DNA of 64,000 nt from Domibacillus mangrovi (GCF_001906925.1 NZ_MRWQ01000014.1:55461-119460), one strand, 5' to 3'. Positions 28,000 to 37,910 are shown, counted from the first letter of the stretch. Notes: generated by a model not told the origin, from the sequence alone. Translations and numbers: made by a program.

Positions 28000-28602
28000 T
28001 TATTTATCTGGTAACGCTTTACTAATGACGCCGCACGCGATACGATCTCCGGCATCACCTGCTGGCTGTGATATATTGTCGTCCGCTTTCGCATGAATGA
28101 TAAGCGCGGTTCCAGCTTCACTAAGCAATGAATTTTGTTCACCTTGTTTTAACGTCACTTGATCAGCTGTCACTTCTGTTTGAGCCGCTCCATCTTCTCC
28201 TACTTCAATATTAGGAAGATCGCCCGCATGTGGCCCTTTTTCATGATCAACACCGTGGCTAGCGTCTACCGGATTAAAGTGTCCGCCGGCTGATTCAAAT
28301 TTCGGTGCTTCACATTTTCCAGTCTCGTGAATATGGAATCCATGCGTTCCCGGTTCCAGCCCTGAAGCTTCCAGACGGATTAGAACGCCTGCATCCGTTT
28401 GTTCCAATTCAGCAGTTCCTACTTTTTGTCCTTCTCCATTCGTTATTTCCACCATTGCCGTTTCTTCTTCATTTACTGTCACGTCTCCAGCTGCTTCTTC
28501 ACTGTTGCCTGTTGTCTCTATCCCATCATCATTGCCGCTTCCACAAGCAGCAAATAAAAAAACCACCAGTAGAACAAAAGATAAAAATAAACAGCGCTTC
28601 AT
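28000..28602 (-). CDS. sodC: Cu/Zn superoxide dismutase-like lipoprotein (SodC/YojM)
   Basis: 200-residue exported lipoprotein with lipobox FAAC (Cys about 19) followed by a Gly/Glu-rich linker and a SodC domain from about 60. Metal ligands are visible: GFHIHETGKC (two His), GGHFNP, further His in HGVDH, GPHAGDLPN with Zn-type Asp, and IIHAKADD. The ligand set looks complete, so dismutation of superoxide at the cell surface is plausible. The start at 28602 follows aggggagag; the longer reading to 28671 is unsupported. Confidence 0.88.
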   Translation of the reverse strand: MKRCLFLSFVLLVVFLFAACGSGNDDGIETTGNSEEAAGDVTVNEEETAMVEITNGEGQKVGTAELEQTDAGVLIRLEASGLEPGTHGFHIHETGKCEAPKFESAGGHFNPVDASHGVDHEKGPHAGDLPNIEVGEDGAAQTEVTADQVTLKQGEQNSLLSEAGTALIIHAKADDNISQPAGDAGDRIACGVISKALPDK

Positions 28603-28831
28603 CTTCTCTCCCCTTCCTTTTATATATACCACTAACATACTGTACACGAAATATAAGGTAGTTAAACCCAAAAATGTTTATTCAGCGCCAATATCCGCAA
28701 ATCATAAAAAGGGAATTTCAACATAATTCCTTATAATAAACCGCTCGTTATAATAATTTAACATGAACGATCCATTTTCAAGCATGTTATAATTTCTTTG
28801 TACCATTTAATAGAGAGAGAAAGGGGATCCT

Positions 28832-31117
28832 ATGCGAAAAGTTGGAGGAAGTTTAGCCGCTTTTCTTTTTGTGTTTACGTTCGTTTTGCACGTTTCTGCC
28901 CAGTCTTTTGGCGATGTGGATCGCCACTGGGCAAAAAAAGAAATCGAAGCTCTCACAAATGAAGACGTTATTTCAGGCTATGAAGACGGGACATTTCGTC
29001 CTTATACAGAAGTGACGAGAGGCCAGTTTTTAGCTTACCTCGTTCGGGCACTTGATTTACCAGCAGGAACATCTACGTTTCCCGATGTTCCACCGACAAG
29101 TCGTCTTTATGAAGATATTGCTGCAGCGAAAAAGGCAGGGCTCATTTTAGGGAATGCCAATGGACAAGCGCTTGCTAATCAGCCGGTGACAAGATCTGAT
29201 GTCGCAGTCATGCTGGACCGGGCAATGCAGCTGAAAGGTGATTATACAAACCGTGCTCCTCTTACATACAAAGATGCGGCCAAAATCGGCAAATATGCGT
29301 ATGGCGCTGTCGAGCGTATGACACATTACGGCTTAATTAGAGGGACAGCTGACGATACGTTTGAGCCAACCAAAATTGCCACACGTGGAGAGTCTGCTGT
29401 TTTTGTATATAGAATGATGGCAGCACTTGACTTGATTGGCGGCAGTATTAAACCCGTTCCACCCACACCTGCCGATAATCAAGAAGTCGTTGTTCCAGTC
29501 CATGAGGATCAGTACATAAAAGTACGGATGAATACAAAAGGGGTACCGCTCACGTACACCAAACAAACAACAATAGTACATGTTTTATCAACGGATGAAC
29601 ATTATTATTATCATATGGGCAGCACATCAAAACCGCTAGGCTCACTGCAGGTGACGCTACGCAAGCTTGATAATGGAGATACATTTGTTTTCACAAAATT
29701 CCTTCACAACGGCGACAACACGTATTCGGCCTCTGTGATTTTGCCATTTCAGCAGTCAAATGATTATTCGATTGCCAAGTATTCCGCACATGGAACGGTT
29801 GACCAATCACATAATAATACGTTTGGCGTTGACAAGACGTCTCATCCAACGGGGATTTTGTCAGTAAAGAACGGAGTCAAAGTCACAAACGAAGTGATGA
29901 TGGGCAAAAACTATATCTCCGTTCAGCGCCAGACGAATTACGCGAACGGACAGCGTTCTGTTATTCGGGAATTACTGAATGAACGTGAAAGCTATCAAGT
30001 ACTGACGAACCCATCACAAAATCTTGTGACGGCACAAATGAATATGTCAGTTCAAGGGAAAGCCATTTCTGAATCGTGGGCGCTTCTGTCCGAACAGCCG
30101 CTGTTCGCAAGTGAAACGAACCGGAATGACTGGTTCAAGAGAACAATTCTCGAATACGGATCGATTAATAACTGGTTTACAGCGGATGGCGCTTACACGA
30201 AATTACCATGGTCGATTGAGCCCACTTATCAAATGGGATATGGCCGCAATATTAACCGGCTGCAGGGCGGCATTTATTTAACGGCTTATAATGCGAATCA
30301 AGAGCGCTACCTCCGTGACTTAGTTGTGAATGCCGTGGCAGATCTTGATGTATTTGCAGGCGGCGCTATCACTGCAGGGGATACACCTGTTTTCGAAACA
30401 GAATATACGAGTACATGGCTGAAAAAAGCTTACGGTACAACCGCTCCGTATGTGGATACACGTCTGAATGAAAATGCAGCGCTTTTCTTGAAAAATACGG
30501 GAGAAACACTTCATGTTCCACAGATTGCAAAAGCCAATTTGCGCTATGCAGACTTTCTGATCAACCAGCGAAATCTCGGCAATACGATATCTGTGACACC
30601 GTCCGGCTACTTAATCGCCGACTATTATAAAATTGGTGCAGATAGTAAGAAAACGCATGCGTCTCTGAATCATGCACTCGGTGAAATGCGCTTTTTGCTG
30701 GAAACATATAAACAAACCGGCAACACAGTATACTTGACGACCGCACGTGAGATGAAAGAAGGTATTGAAAACCTTCATCCGAAATGGATTCGCCCGAGCG
30801 GTGATCTTTGGTATCAGGTGAACAGCGATCTTACCTTTTCTGGGGGAGATTACCCTGATTTAACATTGATGGACTTATTATTAAGTCAAAATGTCTTTGC
30901 GGAAACGGGCATTGCACGCAGCGAAATTTTTGATCAATTGATCCGCACAAAAACGGCCTACCTTGTCGATAATAACATTTCAATTATCAAACCAGTCGTT
31001 CAGCTTCTTCACGATCAAGGCTTCAGCGATCTTATCAACGGAACATATCGTGCAAGCTCTAGCAGAGTAGATCTTAATGAACGTCCAAAAGACACACTTG
31101 ATTTGCTAGCAGAGTAA
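28832..31117 (+). CDS. S-layer-homology-domain exported protein
   Basis: 761 residues with a signal peptide (about 1-24) and three N-terminal SLH units: FGDVDRHWAKKEIEAL...VTRGQFLAYLVRAL, then FPDVPPTSRLYEDI...VTRSDVAVMLDRAM, then YKDAAKIGKYAYGAV...ATRGESAVFVYRMM. These anchor proteins to pyruvylated cell-wall polymer. The C-terminal 530 residues are of unknown function. The last part (about 560-740) is helical with segments like HALGEMRFLLETYKQTG that recall alpha/alpha-barrel sugar-modifying enzymes, which is only an impression. Own promoter; terminator after. Confidence 0.82.
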   Translation: MRKVGGSLAAFLFVFTFVLHVSAQSFGDVDRHWAKKEIEALTNEDVISGYEDGTFRPYTEVTRGQFLAYLVRALDLPAGTSTFPDVPPTSRLYEDIAAAKKAGLILGNANGQALANQPVTRSDVAVMLDRAMQLKGDYTNRAPLTYKDAAKIGKYAYGAVERMTHYGLIRGTADDTFEPTKIATRGESAVFVYRMMAALDLIGGSIKPVPPTPADNQEVVVPVHEDQYIKVRMNTKGVPLTYTKQTTIVHVLSTDEHYYYHMGSTSKPLGSLQVTLRKLDNGDTFVFTKFLHNGDNTYSASVILPFQQSNDYSIAKYSAHGTVDQSHNNTFGVDKTSHPTGILSVKNGVKVTNEVMMGKNYISVQRQTNYANGQRSVIRELLNERESYQVLTNPSQNLVTAQMNMSVQGKAISESWALLSEQPLFASETNRNDWFKRTILEYGSINNWFTADGAYTKLPWSIEPTYQMGYGRNINRLQGGIYLTAYNANQERYLRDLVVNAVADLDVFAGGAITAGDTPVFETEYTSTWLKKAYGTTAPYVDTRLNENAALFLKNTGETLHVPQIAKANLRYADFLINQRNLGNTISVTPSGYLIADYYKIGADSKKTHASLNHALGEMRFLLETYKQTGNTVYLTTAREMKEGIENLHPKWIRPSGDLWYQVNSDLTFSGGDYPDLTLMDLLLSQNVFAETGIARSEIFDQLIRTKTAYLVDNNISIIKPVVQLLHDQGFSDLINGTYRASSSRVDLNERPKDTLDLLAE

Positions 31118-31121
31118 AATT

Positions 31122-31162
31122 AAAATGACGTGCTAAATTCCAATACTTTAGCACGTCATTTT
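31122..31162. terminator. Bidirectional terminator
   Basis: Sixteen-bp stem aaaatgacgtgctaaa with its complement, between convergent genes. Confidence 0.88.
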
Positions 31163-31225
31163 ACCTTTTTCATTTAATCTAAAATCAATGTTTCCTTCAG
31201 ATTAAATGATCTAATGCTTTTCTAT

Positions 31226-31990
31226 TCAACCTTTCATGCCCGTATAAATATGAATAGCATCTCTTAGAAACTCCGCTCCACCTGGCTGTTTTTCATCGTA
31301 ATATGCTTTAAACCTTTCATCATCTACATACATTTGGGCTAGACCTGCATGTGCTTCTTTACTGTATTCACTCCAATAGTACATGAGCCATTTCTTATGC
31401 AACTCAGCTACCTTTTGGCCCAGCTCGCCCGCTGGATCGCCATTTTCAAAAGCCTGTGCTAATGTTTCTAATACTTGTTTCTCTAAATTTGTCACCGCCT
31501 CATAATCTTCTTCGGTCATATTCATGACTTTTGCATTTGATTGATCAATCGTTTTATTGCTATATTTTTGCCGAATTTCTTCTCCATATTTTTTTTCATT
31601 CTCATCGATCATTTTTTGCTTAAACCCTGTAAATTTTTCTTTATCCGTCATATTCGTTCTCCCTTCTGTTAAAGCAATGGTTTTCTCCACATTCGCCAAT
31701 AACAAATCTAATTGTTCCTTTTTTGCAAGGAGCTTTTCGCGATGTTCCCTCAGTGCGGCCGCACCGTCAAAGGAAGATGCCGTTATGATCTCCTTTATGC
31801 TCTCTAAACTTATACCTAATTCTTTATAAAAAAGGATTTGCTGTAACTTATCAACTTCCGATTGTCCATAGATTCGATAACCCGATGAATTAATCCTTGT
31901 CGGCTTCAGAATATCGATTTCATCATAATACCTGAGTGTTCTGGCGCTGATACCTGCTAGATTGGCCAGCTTTTGCACTGTATACTCCAT
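31226..31990 (-). CDS. mta: MerR-family activator with TipAS domain (Mta-like)
   Basis: 254-residue multidrug-sensing regulator. An N-terminal MerR winged helix (VQKLANLAGISARTLRYYDEIDIL), a dimerisation coiled coil (about 75-110), and a C-terminal TipAS ligand-binding domain (about 115-254, with QKYGEEI-like and W-x-x-Y-W segments). It matches Mta of B. subtilis, which activates drug-efflux genes. It is divergent from a BmrA-type exporter, a likely target, and its own promoter has the 19-bp spacer of MerR-controlled promoters. Confidence 0.85.
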   Translation of the reverse strand: MEYTVQKLANLAGISARTLRYYDEIDILKPTRINSSGYRIYGQSEVDKLQQILFYKELGISLESIKEIITASSFDGAAALREHREKLLAKKEQLDLLLANVEKTIALTEGRTNMTDKEKFTGFKQKMIDENEKKYGEEIRQKYSNKTIDQSNAKVMNMTEEDYEAVTNLEKQVLETLAQAFENGDPAGELGQKVAELHKKWLMYYWSEYSKEAHAGLAQMYVDDERFKAYYDEKQPGGAEFLRDAIHIYTGMKG

Positions 31991-32013
31991 CTGCTCGCCT
32001 CCTTACAAATGTA

Positions 32014-32044
32014 ACGATACACCTTTACGCAACGTCAAAGTCAA
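32014..32044 (-). promoter_or_regulatory. MerR-type promoter with 19-bp spacer
   Basis: Minus strand TTGACT (32039-32044), a 19-bp spacer, then TATCGT (32014-32019). The overlong spacer is the hallmark of promoters untwisted by MerR-family activators; it points to autoregulation of the mta-like gene. Confidence 0.8.
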
Positions 32045-32213
32045 TTTCTTTTTTGTATACTTTTCATTTTAAAAATAGCCTAAGTTTTTACTTTCATATA
32101 TGATTTATTTACCGGAATGAAAGCATCGCAACCATCACATCAATAAAGGCTATCGAGAACTCGTCACTTCCTCACTGTCTAAAGACAAATTACATTGATA
32201 GGAGCTGTAAACA

Positions 32214-33947
32214 TTGGAAAAACAACAAAGTGGCTTAATGCCATTTATTTCTCTTATTTTATCAACTAATATTCCTAAAGCTGCACTCATGATCGGGTTA
32301 ACGGCCAGTTTACTTACAACTCTTACAGGCCTTGTTGTCCCACTGCTCACAAAGAATTTAGTAGATGGTTTCTCAGTGGCATCATTAAGCACTCCACTCA
32401 CGATCAGTATTGGAGCAGCCTTTATCATCCAAGCAGCGATTAGTGGAGTCTCTATCTATTTGCTAAGCTTGGTCGGCCAAAAAATAGTGGCAAGATTACG
32501 TGATCGCATGTGGATAAAGCTGATTCGATTACCTGTCAGCTATTTTGATAAACAATCAAGCGGTGAAACCGTAAGTCGGGTCGTTAATGATACAAGTGTT
32601 GTGCAAGATTTAATTTCGAGCCACTTTCCACAATTCATTACAGGTATTATTTCTGTTATTGGAGCCATCATTATCTTACTAGTAATGGATTGGAAAATGA
32701 CACTGCTCATGTTAATTTCTGTTCCAATTACATTGGCCGTTATGATTCCTCTCGGACGTAAAATGGCAAAAATCTCACGCGGGTTACAAGATGAAACCGC
32801 CACTTTTACAGGACACATTCAACAAACACTTAGTGAAATCCGCTTAATGAAATCCTCAACAGCTGAACAAAACGAAGAAGCAAAAGGGCTAATTGGGATC
32901 GAAAAGCTGCTAGGTTTCGGATTAAAAGAAGCACGTATTTTTGCCTTAATCGGACCAACCATGTACCTTGTCGTTATGATCGTTATTGTCATGATTATTG
33001 GTTATGGCGGCATACGTGTGGCAAATGGAACGATGTCAACGGGGGCACTTGTTGCTTTTTTGCTCTATCTTTTTCAAATTATTATGCCGATTACATCCTT
33101 TGCCATGTTCTTTACTCAATTACAAAAAGCAAAAGGAGCAACAGAGCGGATTATCGAAATTTTAGAATTACCGTTAGAAGAGGGCCAAGGCGGTTTAGAT
33201 ATCGATATTACAAACGAATCCATTCATGTCATAAACGTATCATTTGCTTATAGTGAAGATGAACCTGTACTCGAAAATATTTCATTTGACGCACAGCCGG
33301 GTGAAATGATTGCTTTCGCCGGACCGAGCGGCGGTGGGAAAACGACGATGTTCGGATTGCTGGAACGATTTTATGAACCAACAGCAGGTGAGATACGAAT
33401 AGGAGACACGCCCATAACCGAGTTATCGCTTGCCTCATGGCGCAGTCAAATCGGTTATGTATCACAAGAAAGTGCCATGATGGCTGGAACGATCCGGCAA
33501 AATTTATGTTACGGTTTAAAAAATGGGGAAAATATATCGGATGAACGTCTATGGGGAGTTGCAAAAATGGCATACGCAGATCAATTTATCGAAACATTCC
33601 CAAAAGGACTGGACACCGAAGTTGGTGAGCGTGGTGTGAAACTATCTGGTGGGCAAAGACAGCGTATCGCCATTGCACGTGCTTTTTTACGAGATCCTAA
33701 AATTCTCATGATGGATGAAGCAACGGCAAGCTTGGACAGCCAATCAGAAAGTATCGTGCAAGAAGCTCTCACACGATTAATGGAAGGTCGCACGACATTC
33801 GTCATCGCCCATCGATTATCCACGATTGTCGATGCGAATAAAATTATTTTCATCGAAAAAGGACAAGTAACCGGCATCGGAACACATCAAGAATTAATAC
33901 AATCACATGAATTATATCGTGAATTCGCTGAACAACAGTTAGCTTAG
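32214..33947 (+). CDS. bmrA: Multidrug ABC exporter, BmrA-like
   Basis: 577-residue half-transporter (six transmembrane segments plus nucleotide-binding domain) that works as a homodimer to export hydrophobic drugs. Walker A GPSGGGKTT, Q-loop QIGYVSQES, signature LSGGQRQR, Walker B ILMMDEAT, and H-loop VIAHRLST. The N-terminal stretch LLTKNLVDGFS and the ending YREFAEQQL closely match BmrA of B. subtilis. TTG start at 32214 after taggag. Divergent from the Mta-like regulator. Confidence 0.93.
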   Translation: MEKQQSGLMPFISLILSTNIPKAALMIGLTASLLTTLTGLVVPLLTKNLVDGFSVASLSTPLTISIGAAFIIQAAISGVSIYLLSLVGQKIVARLRDRMWIKLIRLPVSYFDKQSSGETVSRVVNDTSVVQDLISSHFPQFITGIISVIGAIIILLVMDWKMTLLMLISVPITLAVMIPLGRKMAKISRGLQDETATFTGHIQQTLSEIRLMKSSTAEQNEEAKGLIGIEKLLGFGLKEARIFALIGPTMYLVVMIVIVMIIGYGGIRVANGTMSTGALVAFLLYLFQIIMPITSFAMFFTQLQKAKGATERIIEILELPLEEGQGGLDIDITNESIHVINVSFAYSEDEPVLENISFDAQPGEMIAFAGPSGGGKTTMFGLLERFYEPTAGEIRIGDTPITELSLASWRSQIGYVSQESAMMAGTIRQNLCYGLKNGENISDERLWGVAKMAYADQFIETFPKGLDTEVGERGVKLSGGQRQRIAIARAFLRDPKILMMDEATASLDSQSESIVQEALTRLMEGRTTFVIAHRLSTIVDANKIIFIEKGQVTGIGTHQELIQSHELYREFAEQQLA

Positions 33948-34115
33948 AAGAAAAGCCCCCACTAGATGAAAATGACTCGTATCGCTTCAAAATCCTCTGC
34001 ACATGATCATGGACATTGCGTATGCTCAATCGTTCCAGTCAGTACAGTGTTTAGCGGTTGATACGCAATCATCTTTTTTACTATTATAAAAGCCGCTCAA
34101 AAAAGAACACCATGA

Positions 34116-34153
34116 AAACGGATCTCTTGATGTAAAAGAAATCCGTTTTTATT
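34116..34153 (-). terminator. Terminator of the DHA2 pump gene
   Basis: aaaacggat/atccgtttt stem with flanking A and T runs. Confidence 0.75.
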
Positions 34154-34197
34154 ACCTTTATCACTGATTAAAACAGCAACATTGGCTTCTTTATTTT

Positions 34198-35631
34198 TCA
34201 TTTCATATCTGTATCAAATTCTGGGGCAATTGCTTTTTTAATAGATAGAGCGATAATGAAAGCAACAATACATAAGCCTAATGCAAACCAATAGGCATGG
34301 TGTACACCGACAGTCATTGCTTCATTCATTAACTGCTCTGTTACCCGGGCTGTTTGTTCTTCAACATGACTTTTACTGCCTTGAGTCATGATACTGACAA
34401 AGATCGAAACGCCAAGTGCCCCTGCGATAGGCTGCAATGTGTTCGAAATGGCTGTGCCATGTGGATATAAATGCTTTGGCAATTCATTTAACGCATTCGT
34501 TTGTGCTGGCATCATGATCGCCGAAATAGACAGCATCAATAGGATATAGACTATAATGAAAGACCATATCGGTATAGAAGGATTGATATTACTAAAGAAG
34601 ATCATGACTCCGATTAACACGATTGTACCGGGTATAATTAATTTTCTAGGGCCATATTTATCAAATAAAGTGCCCATTACTGGTGACATGAGGCCATTTA
34701 ATAAGGCACCTGGTAACAGCAATAACCCCGCTACCTTCGCAGTATATCCGAGAGGTCCTTGCAAGTACATTGGCATCACAATTTCAGAAGCAAACATCGC
34801 CATAATAACAATGACAAAAACGCTGACTCCTTGTGCATAACTTTTATATTTAAATACCCGAACATCTAACAAAGGTTCGTCTAACTTTAATTGACGCAGT
34901 GTAAATAAAAGCAGGCTGACCAAACTGATTAAGATAATAGAAATAATCGTTGCTGATAGAAACCCTTTTGGATTTTCTCCAGCGCTGCTAAAGCCATAAA
35001 CAATTCCCCCTATTCCAATTGAAGAAAGGATAATAGATATTACATCTACTTTAGGGCGAGTAACCTCACCAACATTTTGCAAATACTTTAACGCAAATAA
35101 AATTGAAAATAGTGTAAACGGAATAACGGATATAAATAACCAGCGCCAACCTAATAAGTCAACAATGACTCCTGACAAGGTAGGGCCCAATGCTGGAGCA
35201 AACATAATGACCAAACCAAAAGTACCCATAATTTTCCCGCGAACTTCCGGGGGATAAAGTAAGAGCAAGGCATTCATTATAACGGGTATTAACAATCCAG
35301 TACCGACAGCTTGTATCATACGGCCAGTTAACAGCATGGGAAAATTCACTGCACAAGCAGCAATAATGGTCCCGATTAAAAAAACAGTCATGACACCAAG
35401 AAACATTTGTCTCGTAGTAAACCATTGAATTAATATGGCCGACATAGGCATTAAAACGCCCATAACAAGCATAAATCCAGTCGCTAACCACTGGACAGTC
35501 GGAGCATCGACATTAAATACAACCATTAGCTTTGTTAAAGCAATATTAAGCAATGTTTCATTTAATATGGCAAAAAACGCACCAATCATGAAAGTAATTA
35601 ATATGGCTTTCGTATTTATTTTAGGTTTCAT
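34198..35631 (-). CDS. DHA2-family MFS drug exporter (LmrB/EmrB-like)
   Basis: 477 residues with about fourteen transmembrane segments. Motif C region of drug:H+ antiporters (GLVIMFAPALGPTLSGVIVDLLGWRWLF), and the NETLLNIALTKLM start typical of LmrB/YusP-type pumps. Exports drugs in exchange for protons. Start at 35631 behind gcggagga. A leader with a small ORF overlapping a terminator hairpin lies 75-150 nt upstream, suggesting attenuation. Confidence 0.87.
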   Translation of the reverse strand: MKPKINTKAILITFMIGAFFAILNETLLNIALTKLMVVFNVDAPTVQWLATGFMLVMGVLMPMSAILIQWFTTRQMFLGVMTVFLIGTIIAACAVNFPMLLTGRMIQAVGTGLLIPVIMNALLLLYPPEVRGKIMGTFGLVIMFAPALGPTLSGVIVDLLGWRWLFISVIPFTLFSILFALKYLQNVGEVTRPKVDVISIILSSIGIGGIVYGFSSAGENPKGFLSATIISIILISLVSLLLFTLRQLKLDEPLLDVRVFKYKSYAQGVSVFVIVIMAMFASEIVMPMYLQGPLGYTAKVAGLLLLPGALLNGLMSPVMGTLFDKYGPRKLIIPGTIVLIGVMIFFSNINPSIPIWSFIIVYILLMLSISAIMMPAQTNALNELPKHLYPHGTAISNTLQPIAGALGVSIFVSIMTQGSKSHVEEQTARVTEQLMNEAMTVGVHHAYWFALGLCIVAFIIALSIKKAIAPEFDTDMK

Positions 35632-35703
35632 ATAATTCCTCCGCTTAATAGATTGATTCTTAATAAATGGGATAAAAGTTCATTATTGATTTTTTATAAA
35701 AAC

Positions 35704-35740
35704 AAAAAACCTCCTATTCATATTCGTGAATAGGAGGCAA
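35704..35740 (-). promoter_or_regulatory. Attenuator-type hairpin in the DHA2 pump leader
   Basis: Minus-strand stem cctcctattca/tgaataggagg (35710-35720 with 35727-35737) followed by six Ts, lying before the gene rather than after it. As drawn it would stop transcription ahead of the pump unless prevented. Confidence 0.6.
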
Positions 35741-35777
35741 TGAGTACAGAACAAAAAGAAATGTAAAAAACCATCAT
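35718..35777 (-). CDS. Putative leader peptide of the DHA2 pump
   Basis: A 19-codon ORF (MMVFYISFCSVLIASYSRI) whose last codons and stop lie inside the attenuator hairpin, so a ribosome stalled on it would open the terminator. The weakness is that I see no strong ribosome-binding site before the ATG pair. Confidence 0.4.
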   Translation of the reverse strand: MMVFYISFCSVLIASYSRI

Positions 35778-36105
35778 CAAAATTTCTGATTGTCTATATA
35801 AGTACATTACTAATCCTATTCAAAAAAGCATCGTTAAAAAATGACAGTTTTCTGAACAGAAAAAGATCGTACTACACTCATCCATTTTTAAGGCTTAGCA
35901 TTAGGAAAAAGCACAGATATATCCCGTTCAGAAAATGGTTTCGCAAATGATAACGAATATTTTTTTCATAACAGGATTATAAAATCATGTACTTTTCCAC
36001 CTTCCATTTTTGGTTATCTTTATTTAAACAAGTATTTTTGTACAAGTCAAACACTAAATGATGCATGACCCTAAAAGCGTGTATTTCAGTATAGTTAGCA
36101 GGTTA
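35778..36105. other. Intergenic stretch, no gene seen
   Basis: AT-rich DNA between EcsC-family gene and pump leader; presumably the pump promoter and the end of the EcsC transcript. Confidence 0.4.
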
Positions 36106-36828
36106 TCAGTCAAGCAAAGGCGCTTTTAATAACCGTAATCGATAGGCATTCATCGCTGTTTCCCCTAGGCGATCGAGAAGATTATAGTTTGCATACGCTC
36201 CTATAACTGCTCCAACCCCCGGAATTAACTGAAGTATTTTCACTAAATCGATATAGTCCCGATATTCCTGTTGAAACGCCAACCAGTCCATATCAGCAAG
36301 GATCTTCCGCTGTTCTTCCCAATTTTCAATAATATGCAGCGTTTCCTTTCGTTTTTCATCACTTGAAAAAGCAAGCTGAAACACGTGAAGAATAAATAGA
36401 CGTTCCTCATATTCATTCGTATCAAATCCATAAACAGCAGCTGCCTCAAACAAAAACTTCATTTTAATGGATAAAAGCAGCGGAAAATCAGCAAGACCAA
36501 GCAAAAGACCACCTGCACCTGTTCCAGCTCCTTCAATAACAGCTGTTCTCCGAAATAATGATAACTTTTTCTTAAAAAGCTCATCCCTTTCATAAAGGCT
36601 CAACCCAGTTGCCTGGTGTTTATTAGTCATGATATTTGAGCCAACAAGTGTCGTCTTTACCATGCTTTTAATACTCTCTGTCAATATTTTATGGACTTTT
36701 TCTGGAATTAGCTCGTTTACTTTCCCTTGCGTTTTCTTCGATACTCGGGTTATGAAGCCTGACTGCTTGATCATTGTTCTCTTCCAGGCTTGCAGCTCAT
36801 CACGTACCTTCACACTATAGTCAATCAT
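36106..36828 (-). CDS. EcsC-family protein
   Basis: 240 residues with the EcsC-domain core: GAGTGAGGLLLGLADFPLLLSIKMKFLFEAAAVYGFD, a glycine-rich membrane-active stretch, and the later QLIPGVGAVIGAYANYNLLDRLGETAMNAYR. In B. subtilis EcsC is encoded with the EcsAB ABC transporter, but here it stands alone. Function unknown, probably membrane-associated. Start at 36828 after gaggtgagg. Confidence 0.85.
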   Translation of the reverse strand: MIDYSVKVRDELQAWKRTMIKQSGFITRVSKKTQGKVNELIPEKVHKILTESIKSMVKTTLVGSNIMTNKHQATGLSLYERDELFKKKLSLFRRTAVIEGAGTGAGGLLLGLADFPLLLSIKMKFLFEAAAVYGFDTNEYEERLFILHVFQLAFSSDEKRKETLHIIENWEEQRKILADMDWLAFQQEYRDYIDLVKILQLIPGVGAVIGAYANYNLLDRLGETAMNAYRLRLLKAPLLD

Positions 36829-36908
36829 TTCCTCACCTCTCTTTCACATCGATCCGGATAACTTTATAACGCCCTTTTATCGAAACTAGCTTCTGTAAAT
36901 CAAAATAG

Positions 36909-37159
36909 ATATAGTGAAACTTCATTCAGCGGAGGTTAGGTTCACAGGACGTGACGTTCTTAGTCTGCCTTCCTCTTAGCCCCACTGAATAAAAAAGAAC
37001 TCAGGTAAAGAGCACCGCGTCCTGCGGCAATACCTGAGTGACCGGCTTCAGCAGGCCCGAACCAATCGGGCTTTTACAGACAGTTGATCCCCCCGCTTAT
37101 CCTTCTTTTCTTTTCGACGTCTTGAAGCGGGGGTCTTACTGCCCGTTAATGGGGATAAA
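36909..37159 (+). repeat. bcr1-like hairpin repeat, copy F (long form)
   Basis: 251 bp, starting ATATA (variant) and ending ATAAA. All long-form modules present; the stem 1 arms are slightly mismatched (agcggagg against ccccact). Lies downstream of the TetR gene on the opposite strand. Confidence 0.9.
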
Positions 37160-37241
37160 AAAAGATGAATCATTTCCTTGTTAATGCCCATACTCATTTA
37201 GGCTTATGTGATCCGATTTATAGAACCCCAGAATTTCACCT

Positions 37242-37892
37242 CTATTTTTCAGGCGATAATCCGTTCATTAAAAATTGGATCGTTCTTTCAATCTCCGCAT
37301 TGTCATCCCATTTTTCTTCGGGCGAGAGCAAATAACGGGCAATTATATAGCCAAAAATAGTCGATGCAGCCACTCGTATAACAGTGTCTGGCGGCATTTC
37401 AATGATTTGTCCTTTTGCTTGATAGTGTTCAACAATTTGTCTAAGCCGCTCGAGTACTTTTTGAGCAATGTGCTCTTTGAATTGTTCCCTCAGTTCTGGT
37501 TGAAAAGGAATTTCTTGAATGAAGATCCGAAAAAGCGGCATGTTGCTTTTAAGGAACTGTATTCGATTCTCGATAAACGCTTTTAAAAAGTCTTCTAATC
37601 TTTCAAAATCTTGATTCAACACTTTATTTAAATCTTTGATCACAAACGGTGCGATCAGTTTTGCCATCGTTGGGGCAACAATAGCCATAAGCAACTCTTT
37701 TTTCGTTTTGTAATGTCTAAATATTGTTCCTTCCGCCACACCAGCTTTTTTCGCGATTTCACTTGTAGATGTTGCTGCATATCCTTTTTCCGCAAACGAA
37801 TCAATGGCAGCTGCTACGATTTTTTTCTGTTTTTCTGTTAACTCATCCGCATTATGGAATAATTCTTCTATCATTTTATCCTGTTGAGACAT
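37242..37892 (-). CDS. TetR-family regulator
   Basis: About 216 residues. N-terminal helix-turn-helix SFAEKGYAATSTSEIAKKAGVAEGTIFRHYKTKKELL, variable ligand-binding C-terminus. Third gene of an operon with an ABC exporter (its start lies about 20 bp after the permease stop), so it probably represses this operon until an inducing compound binds. ATG 37892 is preferred behind gaaggag over 37907. Confidence 0.87.
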   Translation of the reverse strand: MSQQDKMIEELFHNADELTEKQKKIVAAAIDSFAEKGYAATSTSEIAKKAGVAEGTIFRHYKTKKELLMAIVAPTMAKLIAPFVIKDLNKVLNQDFERLEDFLKAFIENRIQFLKSNMPLFRIFIQEIPFQPELREQFKEHIAQKVLERLRQIVEHYQAKGQIIEMPPDTVIRVAASTIFGYIIARYLLSPEEKWDDNAEIERTIQFLMNGLSPEK

Positions 37893-37910
37893 TTCGAGCT
37901 CCTTCACTTC

